This document shows positions 36,917 through 46,909 of a DNA stretch of 64,000 nt, piece after piece (position 1 is the stretch's first letter; each line of letters opens with the position of its first letter). Both the position numbers and the translations under genes were made by a program. The DNA comes from Variovorax sp. EL159 (GTDB lineage: Bacteria > Pseudomonadota > Gammaproteobacteria > Burkholderiales > Burkholderiaceae_C), in NCBI RefSeq assembly GCF_900100965.1, contig NZ_FMUJ01000002.1:803869-867868 (forward strand). The letters run 5' to 3'. The notes beneath the pieces are model-generated. The model did not search any database. It was not told the DNA's origin and saw only the letters and a list, made by a program, of their open reading frames with translations.

Positions 36917-38301
36917 CCAACGATTTGCTGCAAAGCGACCTTTTTACGTTCGAGTCGGAAGCTTCACTGGACGAACTCGCGGCTGTTCTTGAGGGGGCGG
37001 AGCAGGTCTATCTGAAAAAACTTTCGTTGAACGATTGGCAATGGAGCGAGAACCCGAGTGCCCATCAAGGCGGCGTTTACATACCGCACGAGGATAGGGA
37101 TGGTGGGTTTTTTCCGCCCTTAAGCCTGAAGGAACGTGCCGGAGGCGGAGCACCCATTCGCGAAATCTGGTTTGACCTGCATTGGCCGCAGGCAGAAGTC
37201 ACCAAAACTGCCCGGCTCGTTCACTACACAAGCAAAGGTCAGGAAACGCATCTCACCAACGTAGTCAAGGAGCCATTCCGCGGCGTGAGCCCGGCATCGT
37301 TCCTGCTTATTGCGCGGCGACGACTGCGCACAGGCGAGTTGCAGTTCACGGCATTCATTGCCGACTCCGGAGGGCTTGGCGTCGGCTATCTACACGATCT
37401 TTTCCGTTTTGCCTCGGACTTCATCTCCGGCTGTTTTGTCCCGGAAGCCGCCGCCCGGGATTCTGCGGATCGAGCGCTCAGCTATGTCGAGCAAGCCGTG
37501 GTTGCCTGGCGTGAAGGGTCGCTGGTTGAATTTGCAGCGATCCATGCGGCGATTCCGAGCACCAGCAGGATGGCCGAACTGGCGCAAACGGAGTACATGA
37601 ACGCCAATTCCCTCAACTTGCTCGATCCATTCGCGCTCGCCGCGCCGGGAGATGCGGTCATGCGCATCAGTCGGGATATTGAATATCGTCTGTTCAAGGA
37701 CTTCGAACTGCGAGCGAGATCCGTAGAACTGGTCCGTATCGTCTTTGGGCTCGACAGCGCCACTACTACGGTTGAGGGCGCTATCCGATCGCTCATCACC
37801 GAATTTCCGCGCATCGACAAAGTGCTTTTATCTGCGGCACAGCAGCGCAAGTCTCGTGCGGGGAAGTCTTTCGAGCTTCATATCGAACGACTTTTGAAGG
37901 ACGGCGGAATTCCATATGAGGCACAGGTCGTTATCGAGTCTAAGAAGAGACCAGATTTCGTGCTTCCGGACTTTCTTCTCTATTCGGATCCCACGCGGAT
38001 CCGGCAGGAGGCACTTGTGCTCAGTGCCAAAACGACGCTGCGCGAGCGCTGGAAGCAGGTTCACGGCGAAATCCGGAATTGCGATCTCTATCTCGCGACG
38101 GTTGACGAAAACGTCGCTGCCAGCGTGATCTCGGAAATGGCCGAAGCCGGAATCTGCCTCGTTGTACCGGAGTCACTAAAGGCCTCGGATGCGGCCGCCT
38201 ACCGGCGACAGGCAAACGTCATCTCTTTCGGGGAGTTTTTTGAGACCCATATTCGGAAGCGGCGCTTCCCGCTCTGGCGCGCAAGAAGTGCAAATCATTG
38301 A
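36913..38301 (+). CDS. EcoRII-family type II restriction endonuclease
   Basis: A 462-residue nuclease that follows EcoRII along its length. The amino part (YLKKLSLNDWQWSEN, GGVYIPHE) corresponds to the EcoRII effector domain, and the carboxy part holds RKSRAGKSFELHIERLL (about 312), KKRPDFVLPD (about 345) and LSAKTTLRERWKQV (about 370), the PD-(D/E)XK core of EcoRII-C. It starts at GTG overlapping vsr. A two-domain EcoRII needs two recognition sites for efficient cutting; whether that holds here is unknown. Base composition is lower in GC than neighbouring core genes. Confidence 0.9.
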   Translation: MTNDLLQSDLFTFESEASLDELAAVLEGAEQVYLKKLSLNDWQWSENPSAHQGGVYIPHEDRDGGFFPPLSLKERAGGGAPIREIWFDLHWPQAEVTKTARLVHYTSKGQETHLTNVVKEPFRGVSPASFLLIARRRLRTGELQFTAFIADSGGLGVGYLHDLFRFASDFISGCFVPEAAARDSADRALSYVEQAVVAWREGSLVEFAAIHAAIPSTSRMAELAQTEYMNANSLNLLDPFALAAPGDAVMRISRDIEYRLFKDFELRARSVELVRIVFGLDSATTTVEGAIRSLITEFPRIDKVLLSAAQQRKSRAGKSFELHIERLLKDGGIPYEAQVVIESKKRPDFVLPDFLLYSDPTRIRQEALVLSAKTTLRERWKQVHGEIRNCDLYLATVDENVAASVISEMAEAGICLVVPESLKASDAAAYRRQANVISFGEFFETHIRKRRFPLWRARSANH

Positions 38302-38321
38302 AATGATGTCCTTCAGAGTAA

Positions 38322-38355
38322 AAAAGCCCCGCTATCTGAGATAGCGGGGCTTTTA
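38322..38355. terminator. Bidirectional rho-independent terminator
   Basis: AAAGCCCCGCTATCT and its complement AGATAGCGGGGCTTT form a long perfect stem with T runs on both strands. It ends the restriction operon on the plus strand and the fbp/tRNA-Thr transcript on the minus strand. Confidence 0.9.
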
Positions 38356-38360
38356 CTTTT

Positions 38361-38436
38361 TGGTGCCGGAGAGATGAATCGAACACCCGACCTTCTCATT
38401 ACGAATGAGCTGCTCTACCGACTGAGCTACACCGGC
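38361..38436 (-). tRNA. tRNA-Thr, anticodon CGT
   Basis: A 76-base cloverleaf read on the minus strand, GCCGGTG ... TCCGGCACCA, with anticodon loop TTCGTAA and CCA encoded. It lies directly downstream of fbp on the same strand and borders the restriction island. I see no duplicated 3-prime end at the other side of the island. Confidence 0.95.
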
Positions 38437-38461
38437 GAAGCCTCAGATTATAGCCACGTCT

Positions 38462-39475
38462 TCAGGCCTTTTCGGCGTGGTACTGGGTCAAACGCTCAAC
38501 TTCGTTACGTGAACCCAACATCACGCTCACGCGCTCGTGCAGCTTGGTGGGCTTCAGGTCCAGGATGCGTTGCTTGCCGTTCGTGGCCGCGCCGCCGGCC
38601 TGCTCGACCAGCCAGCTCATCGGGTTGGCCTCGTACATCAGGCGCAGCTTGCCGGCCTTTTCGGGTTCGCGCTTGTCCCACGGGTACATGAACACGCCGC
38701 CGCGCATCAGGATGCGGTGCACGTCGGCCACCATGCTGGCAATCCAGCGCATGTTGAAGTCCTTGCCGCGCGGGCCTTCCTTGCCGGCCAGGCATTCGTC
38801 GATGTAGCGCTTCATGGGCTCGTCCCAGTGGCGCATGTTGCTCATGTTGATCGCAAATTCCTTCGTATCGACCGGAATCTGGATGTCTTCCTGCGTCAGC
38901 ACGAAGCTGCCTTGCTCGCGGTCGAGCGTGAACATGGCCACGCCGTTGCCCACGGTCAGCACCAGGGTGGTCTGCGGGCCGTAGATGCAGTAGCCGGCGG
39001 CCACCTGTTGCGTGCCGGGCTGCAGAAAGTCGCTTTCCTGCACGCCGGGGTGTTCGTCGGGCTTCTTGAGCACGCTGAAGATGGTGCCGATGCTCACGTT
39101 CACGTCGATGTTGCTGCTGCCGTCGAGCGGGTCGAACATCAGCAGATATTCGCCCTGCGGGTAGCGGTTGGGCACCACGTAGATGCTGTCCATTTCCTCG
39201 CTGGCCATGGCCGCGAGGTGGCCGCCCCATTCGTTGGCCTCGATGAGCACTTCGTTGGCGATGATGTCCAGCTTCTTCTGGATCTCGCCCTGCACGTTCT
39301 CGCTCTCGGCGGTGCCGAGCACGCCGCCCAGCGCGCCCTTGTTGACGGCCTGGCTGATGCTCTTGCAGGCGCGGGCCACCACTTCGAGCAGCAGGCGCAA
39401 CTGGCCGGGAATAAGGCCGTCGGCGCGCTGTTGTTCGACGAGGTAGCGGGTGAGGGAAATCTTTTGTTGAGCCAT
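38462..39475 (-). CDS. fbp: Fructose-1,6-bisphosphatase class I
   Basis: A 337-residue gluconeogenic enzyme that removes the 1-phosphate from fructose 1,6-bisphosphate. The metal-binding [18 protein letters not shown] near residue 115 and the late [22 protein letters not shown] (substrate region) are diagnostic. ATG at 39475 is used because it opens [12 protein letters not shown], the conserved start; the open frame runs further upstream without meaning. It is the last protein gene of the prfB-HAD-pepN-fbp string. Confidence 0.96.
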   Translation of the reverse strand: MAQQKISLTRYLVEQQRADGLIPGQLRLLLEVVARACKSISQAVNKGALGGVLGTAESENVQGEIQKKLDIIANEVLIEANEWGGHLAAMASEEMDSIYVVPNRYPQGEYLLMFDPLDGSSNIDVNVSIGTIFSVLKKPDEHPGVQESDFLQPGTQQVAAGYCIYGPQTTLVLTVGNGVAMFTLDREQGSFVLTQEDIQIPVDTKEFAINMSNMRHWDEPMKRYIDECLAGKEGPRGKDFNMRWIASMVADVHRILMRGGVFMYPWDKREPEKAGKLRLMYEANPMSWLVEQAGGAATNGKQRILDLKPTKLHERVSVMLGSRNEVERLTQYHAEKA

Positions 39476-39516
39476 ATGCTTTCTGTGTGTCTCTTGCTGC
39501 TGGGTTGCCGGCTTGC

Positions 39517-42210
39517 TTAGTTTCCGGCCAGGGCGCGGGTCACGACTTCGTGCGTGTCCTTGCTCAGGTCGGGCTTGGCGGCCACGCGGGCAATCGCTTC
39601 GCGCGCGGCGCTGCGGTACGGCTCGGCCAGCTTGCTCCAGCGGTCGAGCGCGCGCGCAAGGCGGGCGGCCACCTGAGGGTTGATGGCGTCGAGCTCGATC
39701 ACGCGGTCGCTCCAGAACACGTAGCCGGCCGCGTCGGGGCGGTGAAAGGCGCCGGGGTTGGCGCTGCAATAGGCAAAGATCACGCTGCGTGCGCGGTTCG
39801 GGTTCTTGAGCGAGAAGTCCGGGTGCTTCATCAGCTGCTTGACCAGCGGCAGGATGTCGCCGCCGCGGTCGCCGGCGCCGGCCTGCAGCGAGAACCACTT
39901 GTCGATGACCAGCGCCTCGTCCTTGAAGATCGCGTGGAAGCGCGCCAGCGCCTGCGCCGCGAGCGCGTGGCCCGACAACACCAGCGCGTTGAGCGCGTTG
40001 AAGCGGTCGGTCATGTTGCCCGCGTCCTTGAAGCGCTGCAGCGTCTTGCCGGGCCACACAGCATCGCCCGAGGCGCGCGCCGCCAGGCACAAGAAGTTGA
40101 GCGCCATGCCGGCCAGCGCGCGGCGGCCCGACGAGGTCGGGTCGGGGCTGTAGGCGCCGGTGTCGTGGTTCTCTTCATACGCCCACTGCCAGTCGGCAAA
40201 GAGGGCGGTGGCCAGTTGCGCGCGCATGGCTTCGCGCACGAGGTGCACGCGCTGCGGATCGACCACTTCGAGCTGCTCGGCAATGTAGGTTTCCGAAGGC
40301 AGCGTGAGCACCAGTTCCTTGAAGGCGGCGTCGAGTTGCGGGTTGCGCAGCACGCTGCGCATGGCGTCGATGTAGGCGTCGTTCAGCACCGGGGTGGTGT
40401 CGGTCGCCAGCGCGGCAATGCCTTGCAGCGCGGCGCGCAGGCCCAGGCGCTGGCCGGCTTCCCAGCGGTTGAACGGGTCGGGGTCGTTGGCCAGCAGGGT
40501 GAGCAGTTGGGCGTCGGAGTACTCGAAGTCGAGAATCACCGGCGCGCTGAAGCCGCGCAAGATCGAAGGCACGGGTTCGGCGTCGAGGCCCACGAAGGTG
40601 AGCTGTTCGCCGGCGCGCGACAGCACCAGCGTGCGCGTGCCGCGCGTCACTTCGCTTTCGCCTTCGAGCTGCACCGGCAGTTCGCGGCCGTGGGCATCGA
40701 GCAGGCCGATGTTCAGCGGAATGACGAAGGGTTCCTTGGTCGGCTGGCCCGGCGTGGGCGGGCAGCTTTGCACCACGCTCAGCGTGTAACTGCGGTTCTG
40801 CGCGTCGTACACGCCGTGCGCGGCCAGGCGGGGCGTGCCGGCCTGGCTGTACCAGCGCTTGAACTGCGGCAGTTGGCGGGCCAGTTCCGAATCGGGGTTG
40901 GCGTCGGCAATGGCCTGTGCGAAGTCGTCGCAGGTCACGGCCTGGCCATCGAAGCGTTCGAAGTAGAGGGTGATGCCCTTCTCGAAGCCCTTGCGGCCGA
41001 CCAGCGTCTGCATCATGCGGACGACTTCGGCGCCCTTTTCATAGATGGTGACGGTGTAGAAGTTGCTGATCTCGATGTAGCTGTCGGGCCGCACCGGGTG
41101 GGCCATGGGGCCGGCGTCTTCGGGGAACTGGGCGGTGCGCAGCACGCGCACGTCTTCGATGCGCTTCACGGCGCGGGCCGAGGCGTCGGCGCACAGGTCC
41201 TGGCTGAATTCCTGGTCGCGGAAGACGGTCAGGCCTTCTTTCAGCGAGAGCTGGAACCAGTCGCGGCAGGTCACGCGGTCGCCGCTCCAGTTGTGGAAGT
41301 ACTCGTGGCCGACCACGCTTTCGATGTTGCTGTAGTCGGCGTCGGTGGCGGTGGCCTGGTTGGCCAGAACGTACTTCGTGTTGAAGATGTTCAGGCCCTT
41401 GTTTTCCATGGCGCCCATGTTGAAGTCGCTGGTGGCGACGATCATGAAGCGGTCCAGGTCGAGCGGCAGGCCGAAGCGGGCTTCATCCCACAGCACCGAG
41501 TTGATGAGCGAGTTCATCGCGTGCTCGGTCTTGTCGAGGTCGCCGGCGCGCACGTACACCTGCAGCAGATGTTCCTTGCCGTTGCGCGCCTTGATGCGCT
41601 GCTCGCGTGCGACCAGCTTGCCCGCCACCAGGGCGAACAGGTAGCTGGGTTTCCTGAACGGGTCGACCCACTTAGCGAAGTGGCGGCCTTCGGGCAGGTC
41701 GCCCTGTTCGACGAGGTTGCCGTTCGACAGCAGCACCGGATAGGCGGCCTTGGCGGCGCGCAGCGTCACGGTGTACATCGCCATCACGTCCGGACGGTCG
41801 AGGAAGTAGGTGATGCGGCGGAAGCCCTCGGCCTCGCACTGCGTGAAGAAGGTGTCTTCACTCACGAACAGGCCCATCAGCTTGGTGTTCTTGATGGGGC
41901 AGCAGGTGGTGAAGATTTCGAGTTCGAAGGCGTCGGGCAGCCCATCGATGACGAGCTGATCGCCTTCCATGCGGAACGACGCGCCCTGGCCGTTGACCAG
42001 CACGCGCGCCAGGTTCAGTTCGTCGCCGTGCAGGCGCAGCGGCTCCACCGGCACTTCGGGGTTGCGGCGCATCTGCATGCGGTTGAGCACGCGGGTCTTG
42101 GCGGGGTCGAGGTCGAAGGTGAGGTCGACGGTGTCGATCCAGTACGCCGGAGCGGCATAGTCTTCGCGGCGAATGGCAATCGGTTGGCCTTGGGCGTCAC
42201 GCAGCAGCAT
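39517..42210 (-). CDS. pepN: Aminopeptidase N (M1 family)
   Basis: An 897-residue zinc aminopeptidase that trims amino-terminal residues from peptides in the cytoplasm. The substrate-anchoring GAMEN motif ([12 protein letters not shown]) and the zinc site [14 protein letters not shown] followed by the Glu in [10 protein letters not shown] are intact. The length and the DUF3458-type carboxy domains match bacterial PepN. ATG at 42210 has GGAGA seven bases upstream. It overlaps the preceding HAD gene by 14 bases. Confidence 0.96.
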   Translation of the reverse strand: MLLRDAQGQPIAIRREDYAAPAYWIDTVDLTFDLDPAKTRVLNRMQMRRNPEVPVEPLRLHGDELNLARVLVNGQGASFRMEGDQLVIDGLPDAFELEIFTTCCPIKNTKLMGLFVSEDTFFTQCEAEGFRRITYFLDRPDVMAMYTVTLRAAKAAYPVLLSNGNLVEQGDLPEGRHFAKWVDPFRKPSYLFALVAGKLVAREQRIKARNGKEHLLQVYVRAGDLDKTEHAMNSLINSVLWDEARFGLPLDLDRFMIVATSDFNMGAMENKGLNIFNTKYVLANQATATDADYSNIESVVGHEYFHNWSGDRVTCRDWFQLSLKEGLTVFRDQEFSQDLCADASARAVKRIEDVRVLRTAQFPEDAGPMAHPVRPDSYIEISNFYTVTIYEKGAEVVRMMQTLVGRKGFEKGITLYFERFDGQAVTCDDFAQAIADANPDSELARQLPQFKRWYSQAGTPRLAAHGVYDAQNRSYTLSVVQSCPPTPGQPTKEPFVIPLNIGLLDAHGRELPVQLEGESEVTRGTRTLVLSRAGEQLTFVGLDAEPVPSILRGFSAPVILDFEYSDAQLLTLLANDPDPFNRWEAGQRLGLRAALQGIAALATDTTPVLNDAYIDAMRSVLRNPQLDAAFKELVLTLPSETYIAEQLEVVDPQRVHLVREAMRAQLATALFADWQWAYEENHDTGAYSPDPTSSGRRALAGMALNFLCLAARASGDAVWPGKTLQRFKDAGNMTDRFNALNALVLSGHALAAQALARFHAIFKDEALVIDKWFSLQAGAGDRGGDILPLVKQLMKHPDFSLKNPNRARSVIFAYCSANPGAFHRPDAAGYVFWSDRVIELDAINPQVAARLARALDRWSKLAEPYRSAAREAIARVAAKPDLSKDTHEVVTRALAGN

Positions 42211-42883
42211 CGAGGGTCTCCAGAAAATTCGAATGGGCGAGTTCGTTGTAGTCACGAACCGCGGCAATCACATGGGGGCCGGCAAGCTCGGCGGCGGTAT
42301 GGGTGCTGCACACGGCCACGGCGCGCATGCCGCCACGGCGGGCGGCTTCGATGCCGAAGGGCGCGTCTTCGAAGACGATGCAGCGCTCGGGCGCGACGCC
42401 GATGCGGCGCGCGGCTTCAAGAAAGATCGCGGGCGTGGGCTTGCCGCTGAAGCCTTCGTCGCCACCGACGATGGCGAGCGGCAGCGGGTCCATCTTCAGG
42501 CGCGACATCGCGAACTCGATGTTGCCCTTGTCGCCCGCTGTGCCCACCGCCACCTTCAAGCCGCGCGCAACGGCGGCCTTGGCGAAGGCGGTGAAGCCCG
42601 CGACTTCGGTGAAGTTGTCGCTGAACATGGCACGGTAGATCTCTTCCTTCTCGTGCACCAGGGCCTGGCACTCCTCGTCGGAGAGCTCGCGGTCGAACAG
42701 CTCGCGCATGCACTCGGTGCCGGTGCGGCCCGTGGTGCGCGCCAGGATGTCGCTCACGTCGAGCTTCAGCCCGTGGCGCGCCACGAATTCGACCCACGAA
42801 CGCGCATGCCAGGGCATGGAGTCGATCATGGTGCCGTCCATGTCGAAGATGAAGGCTTCGACCTTGCCGTGCGTCAGGCTCAT
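42197..42883 (-). CDS. HAD-superfamily phosphatase, beta-phosphoglucomutase-like
   Basis: A 228-residue HAD enzyme with DMDGTMIDS (nucleophile and acid Asp), the motif II region VAVGTAGDKGN, Lys in GKPTPAIFLEAARR, and FEDAPFGIEAARRGGM as motif IV. The helical cap between motifs I and II places it with the beta-phosphoglucomutase/phosphatase subgroup. It sits five bases after prfB and overlaps pepN, so it is part of that operon. The substrate cannot be read from sequence. Confidence 0.85.
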   Translation of the reverse strand: MSLTHGKVEAFIFDMDGTMIDSMPWHARSWVEFVARHGLKLDVSDILARTTGRTGTECMRELFDRELSDEECQALVHEKEEIYRAMFSDNFTEVAGFTAFAKAAVARGLKVAVGTAGDKGNIEFAMSRLKMDPLPLAIVGGDEGFSGKPTPAIFLEAARRIGVAPERCIVFEDAPFGIEAARRGGMRAVAVCSTHTAAELAGPHVIAAVRDYNELAHSNFLETLDAAA

Positions 42884-42888
42884 TGGAT

Positions 42889-43993
42889 TTACACGCCTTG
42901 CTTCAAAGAGGCTTCGATGAACACGTCGAGGTCGCCATCGAGCACCTTCTGCGTGGCCGAGACTTCGACGTTGGTGCGCAGGTCCTTGATGCGGCTGTTG
43001 TCCAGCACGTAGCTGCGGATCTGGTGGCCCCAGCCCACGTCGGTCTTGCTGTCTTCGAGCTTTTGCTGCTCTTCCTGGCGCTTGCGCATCTCGTGGTCGT
43101 ACAGGCGCGAGCGCAGGCGCTTCCACGCCACGTCGCGGTTGCTGTGCTGGCTGCGGCCGTCCTGGCACTGCACCACGATGCCGGTCGGGATGTGCGTCAG
43201 GCGCACGGCCGAGTCGGTCTTGTTGATGTGCTGGCCGCCCGCGCCGCTGGCACGGAAGGTGTCGGTGCGCACGTCCGACGGGTTGATGTCGATCTCGATC
43301 GAGTCGTCGATCTCGGGGTACACGAAGATGCTGGCAAAGCTCGTGTGGCGCCCGCCCGACGAGTCGAACGGCGACTTGCGCACCAGGCGGTGCACGCCGG
43401 TCTCGGTGCGCAGCAGGCCGAAGGCGTAGTCGCCCTCGACCTTGATGGTCGCGCCCTTGATGCCGGCGGTGTCGCCGGGCGTCTCATCTTCGATCTGCGT
43501 CTTGAAGCCCTTGCGCTCGGCGTACTTCAGGTACTGGCGCAGCAGCATGCTGGCCCAGTCGCAAGCCTCGGTGCCACCGGCGCCGGCCTGGATGTCGATG
43601 AAGGCGTTGAGCGGATCGGCCGGGTTGTTGAACATCCGGCGGAATTCAAGCTGCTTGATGTCGGCTTCGAGCAGGCCCGCGTCATCGGCGATGGCCTGCA
43701 GGCCGTCCATGTCGCCGTCGGCCTTCGACATTTCGAAGAGCTCGGTGTTGTCCGAGAGCCCGTTGGTGAGCCGGTCGAGCGTGACGACCACGTCGTCGAG
43801 CGACTTCTTCTCTTTGCCCAGTTCCTGGGCCTTCTTCGGGTCGTTCCAGACGTTCGGGTCTTCGAGCGATGCGTTGACTGTCCTCAGTCGTTCAGCTTTG
43901 GCATCGTAGTCAAAGATACCTCCGTAAATCGACCGTGCGGACGCTCAGGTCCGCGAGCATTGCGCCGATTTGGTTGATCTGTTCTGCGTCCAT
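42889..43993 (-). CDS. prfB: Peptide chain release factor 2, with programmed +1 frameshift
   Basis: A 367-residue RF2 produced by joining complement(43913..43993) and complement(42889..43911). The anticodon-like SPF motif ([13 protein letters not shown]) recognises UGA and UAA, and the catalytic GGQ is in [12 protein letters not shown]. The first 27 codons end at an in-frame TGA (43910-43912); skipping one base continues as [12 protein letters not shown]2 shortage favours the shift, giving autoregulation. Family and mechanism are well established; all signals are visible here. Confidence 0.96.
43908..43924 (-). promoter_or_regulatory. Programmed frameshift site of prfB
   Basis: Read on the minus strand the site is CGGAGGTATCTTTGAC: a Shine-Dalgarno-like GGAGG three bases before the slippery CTT, then TGA followed by C. 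This is the classic RF2 recoding signal; the skipped base is 43912. Confidence 0.93.
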
Positions 43994-44073
43994 GGGGTGT
44001 CCTGACTGTGTAGGGTTGGTGTTCGGGGGAACCGGGTATTTTCTCACGGGTGGAAAGGGCTCCCGAACCGGGG

Positions 44074-44853
44074 CTATTCGAGCAGGAAGTCCACGCTGAT
44101 CGTGGCGGTGACGCTGATCTGGCCGACCGAGAGGTCGCCGTCCGCGCTGTCGCCCTGGGCCCCGGAACCCGGGGCCGACTGCACCGTGTTTTGCTGCATC
44201 AGGTTCTGGCCGCCCCGGTAGCTGCCGCTCCAGCCGCCCCAGCGCCAGCCGCTGTCTTCGCTGATCCGCACGGCCCGCCCGCGCTTCACGCCGAGCTGGG
44301 CGGTCAGGGCGTCGGCTTTCTCGCGTGCGGCAACGACGGCCAGTTCGCGGGCCTTGTCGCGGTGCTTGCGCATGTCGGAATTGCGGAACTCGATGTTCTC
44401 GACCTGGTTGACGCCCACGGCGAACAGGTCGGTCAGGAGGGGCTCGAAGCTGTCGAGCCTGGTGATCCGGATGCCGATGCTCTTGTGCGCGCGGTAGGCC
44501 ACGGGGGTGATGCGGCTGACGTTGGTGTCGAAGTCGGGCTCCACCTGGATGTAGTTGAGCTGCACGTTCTTCTCGGGCACGCCGTGGCGCTTGATGACCG
44601 CGAGCGCCTTGGCAATGCGGTCGCTGTTGTCGCGGGTGGTCGCCTGCAGGTTCTTGTCGCGGCTTTCGACGCCGATGGTCAAGAACACTTCGTCGGGCGC
44701 CACGCGGACGGCGGCCGTGCCGGTCACGCTGATCTGGCCGGGTGTCGGGCCGGCGTCCGTGGCGCGCTGGGCCGAGGCGGTGTTGGCGACGCCAAACAGC
44801 GCCAGTGTCGCGAGACCGGCAAAGACGGCGGTGAGGCTGCGTCTGGAAAACAT
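44074..44853 (-). CDS. SIMPL-domain (DUF541) exported protein
   Basis: A 259-residue periplasmic protein. The signal peptide runs to about NTASAQRA. Then GQISVTGTAAVRVAPDEVFLTIGVESR opens the SIMPL domain, which continues with VPEKNVQLNYIQVEPDFD and ends with GQISVTATISVDFLLE. Relatives such as BP26 and YggE form ring oligomers of uncertain role, linked to oxidative stress. A short acidic, Gly-rich insertion precedes the last strand. It lies 80 bases before prfB on the same strand. Confidence 0.85.
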   Translation of the reverse strand: MFSRRSLTAVFAGLATLALFGVANTASAQRATDAGPTPGQISVTGTAAVRVAPDEVFLTIGVESRDKNLQATTRDNSDRIAKALAVIKRHGVPEKNVQLNYIQVEPDFDTNVSRITPVAYRAHKSIGIRITRLDSFEPLLTDLFAVGVNQVENIEFRNSDMRKHRDKARELAVVAAREKADALTAQLGVKRGRAVRISEDSGWRWGGWSGSYRGGQNLMQQNTVQSAPGSGAQGDSADGDLSVGQISVTATISVDFLLE

Positions 44854-44916
44854 GGTGTGGACCCTCCGTGAGCTGTTGGAGCCCGGAAGATACCTTCAGA
44901 CGAACGCCCGCCAAAA

Positions 44917-44961
44917 GAAAAAAGCCCCCTGGGCGCGTCGTGCGCACAGAGGGCAGGGGGC
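44917..44961 (-). terminator. Rho-independent terminator of the minus-strand MetQ gene
   Basis: On the minus strand GCCCCCTG and CAGGGGGC pair around a GC-rich interior and are followed by TTTTTT. It lies 24 bases after the stop of the gene at 44985. Confidence 0.75.
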
Positions 44962-44984
44962 AAGGGGGAAGTCCGCGGTCCGGG

Positions 44985-45797
44985 TCAGAACGCCGGCACG
45001 AGCGAACCCTTGAACTGCGTTTCGATGAAGCTCTTCACCTCCGGCGACTGGTAGGCGGCCACGAGGCGCTTGGCCCAGGGCTTGTCCTTGTCGGCGCGGC
45101 GCACGGCGATCAGGTTGGCGTAGGGGCTCTTGGCCGATTCCTTGATCACGGCGTCCTTGTTGAGCGACAGGCCGGCCTTCTCGGCGTAGTCGTTGTTGAT
45201 GGCGGCAATGGCCAGGTCGTCGAGCGAGCGCGGCAGCTGGGCGGCGTCGAGCGCGACCAGCTTCAGCTTCTTGGGGTTGGTCACCACGTCGAGCGGCGTG
45301 GCAGTGTTGTTCTTTACCGCCTCGGGCTTCAGCGTGATGAGGCCGGCCGCCTGCAGCAGCAGCAGGGCGCGGTTGCCGTTCGACGGGTCGTTCTGGATGC
45401 CGACCGAAGCGCCATCGGGCAACTGGTCGATCGACTTGATCTTGCGCGAGTAGAAGCCCAGCGGCGCCGTGATCGTCAGGCCCACGGGCACGAGGTCGAA
45501 GCCGCGTGCCTTGTTCTGGTTGTCCAGGAAGGGCTGGTGCTGGAACGCGTTGGCGTCGAGGTCGCCCGAGGCCAGCGCTGCATTGGGCAACTGGTAGTCG
45601 TTGAACACCACGAGCTGAATGTTCAGGCCGTCCTTGGCGGCGACCTTCTTGACCACTTCGAACACCTGCTCGGAACTGCCGACGGAGACGCCGACCTTCA
45701 GGGTGTTCTTGTCCTGCGCGAAGGCGGGGCTGCCGGCCAAAAGGGCGGCGGCCAGCGTGGCAAGGGCGAAGGTGCGGCGGCGGAAAGTGGTGTGCAT
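44985..45797 (-). CDS. MetQ/NlpA-family substrate-binding protein
   Basis: A 270-residue periplasmic receptor. The signal peptide ends at PAFAQDK with no lipobox Cys, so it is soluble rather than anchored. The NLPA fold is shown by LVVFNDYQLPNAALASGDLDANAFQHQPFL and IQNDPSNGNRALLLLQ. Family members bind methionine and related amino acids for MetN/MetI. It is divergent from metN and could share that transporter. Ligand unknown; the two paralogues at 47611 and 50540 suggest a set with different specificities. Confidence 0.87.
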   Translation of the reverse strand: MHTTFRRRTFALATLAAALLAGSPAFAQDKNTLKVGVSVGSSEQVFEVVKKVAAKDGLNIQLVVFNDYQLPNAALASGDLDANAFQHQPFLDNQNKARGFDLVPVGLTITAPLGFYSRKIKSIDQLPDGASVGIQNDPSNGNRALLLLQAAGLITLKPEAVKNNTATPLDVVTNPKKLKLVALDAAQLPRSLDDLAIAAINNDYAEKAGLSLNKDAVIKESAKSPYANLIAVRRADKDKPWAKRLVAAYQSPEVKSFIETQFKGSLVPAF

Positions 45798-45868
45798 GGT
45801 GACGCGAAATCAAAAAATGAAGGCGCGAATGTGGCACTGCAGCACGCGATTGGGAACGAACGAATAGG

Positions 45869-45880
45869 CATATCGATATG
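45869..45880. promoter_or_regulatory. Perfect palindrome between divergent met genes
   Basis: CATATCGATATG is a 12-base perfect palindrome 72 bases before the minus-strand MetQ start. It may be an operator or part of an AT-rich promoter. Confidence 0.3.
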
Positions 45881-45911
45881 GCGTGTATGGCTCGCGTTCG
45901 GGTTTTCTTAT

Positions 45912-45931
45912 GTGTTTACGTATATAAACAC
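45912..45931. promoter_or_regulatory. Inverted repeat between divergent met genes
   Basis: GTGTTTA and TAAACAC flank CGTATA in an otherwise AT-rich patch about 100 bases before metN. The arms are perfect over seven bases. A regulator binding here could control both directions; none is encoded next to it. Confidence 0.4.
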
Positions 45932-46033
45932 CATCCTTTTTCTTCGTTCCCTTTTGCCGCCTTTGTTTTCATACTCGGCACCTTTTTCGCGAACCTTCGT
46001 GTCCGGCGCTCTCGCTGGCCGCACTTCTTCCCA

Positions 46034-46909
46034 ATGAGCCATCCTTCGTCCGATGCGAGCCGCGGCAACGCGGCGCCGGTCATCCGTCTTCAATCGGTGC
46101 AGAAGTCTTTTGCCCTGCCCAGCGGCGAGGTGTTCGACGCCGTGCAGTCGCTCTCGCTCGACATCCACCAGGGCGACGTGTTCGGCCTGATCGGCAAGAG
46201 CGGCGCCGGCAAGTCCACGCTGCTGCGCCTCATCAACCTGTTGGAGCGGCCCGATGCGGGCAAGGTCTTCGTTGGCGGGCGCGACCTCACCACGCTTTCG
46301 CGCAGCGAGCTGCGCGACACGCGCCAGAACATCGGCATGATCTTCCAGCAGTTCAACCTGCTGCAGAACGCCACGGTGTTCGACAACGTGGCCTTCCCGT
46401 TGAAGATCCACGGCCGCCACTCCAAGGCCGAGATCGATGCGCGGGTGCGCGAATGCCTGGCTCTCGTGGGCCTGGCCGAAAAGATCGATACCTACCCGGC
46501 GCAGCTGTCGGGCGGCCAGAAGCAGCGCGTGGCCATCGCCCGCGCGCTGGCGCCGCGTCCGCAGGTGCTGCTGTGCGACGAGCCCACCTCGGCGCTCGAC
46601 ACCGAAACCACTCGCGCGCTGCTCGAAACGCTGCGCGACATCAACCAGAAGATCGGCGTGACCATCGTGATCGTCACGCACGAACTGTCGGTGGTCGAGG
46701 TGCTGTGCCGCAACGTAGCCATTCTTGAAAAAGGCCGGCTGATCGAACAGTTCGCCGTCGATGCGCCGGGACCCGAGCGCAAGACCGCGCTGGGCCGCGA
46801 AATCGACGAGCTGGTGCGCCGCCGCGAAAGGGATGTGCGCGAAGCCCGCGAATCCGCTGCACCCGGCGCCTCGCTGAACCTTAACGCCCAGGAGCCGGCC
46901 TATGTTTGA
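46034..46909 (+). CDS. metN: Methionine-type ABC transporter ATPase MetN, without NIL domain
   Basis: A 291-residue ATPase with Walker A GKSGAGKST, Q-loop IFQQFNLL, signature LSGGQKQR, Walker B LLCDEPTSALD and the His of VTHEL. After the ATPase core only about 75 residues remain, ending in a charged tail (RRRERDVREARES) rather than the NIL/ACT-like domain that lets methionine inhibit E. coli MetN. The ATG at 46034 is preferred; an open frame continues upstream to 45878 over promoter sequence. It overlaps metI by eight bases. Confidence 0.9.
   Translation: MSHPSSDASRGNAAPVIRLQSVQKSFALPSGEVFDAVQSLSLDIHQGDVFGLIGKSGAGKSTLLRLINLLERPDAGKVFVGGRDLTTLSRSELRDTRQNIGMIFQQFNLLQNATVFDNVAFPLKIHGRHSKAEIDARVRECLALVGLAEKIDTYPAQLSGGQKQRVAIARALAPRPQVLLCDEPTSALDTETTRALLETLRDINQKIGVTIVIVTHELSVVEVLCRNVAILEKGRLIEQFAVDAPGPERKTALGREIDELVRRRERDVREARESAAPGASLNLNAQEPAYV

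Noticed and set aside
38361..38436. tRNA-Thr as an integration site for the restriction island
   Set aside because: No integrase and no copy of the tRNA end at the far side of the island (33950-34220).
43910..43912. TGA in prfB as a nonsense mutation
   Set aside because: The surrounding GGAGG and CTTTGAC signal is the conserved RF2 frameshift site.
45878..46033. Amino-terminal extension of MetN
   Set aside because: It would translate the divergent promoter region; the family starts near the ATG at 46034.
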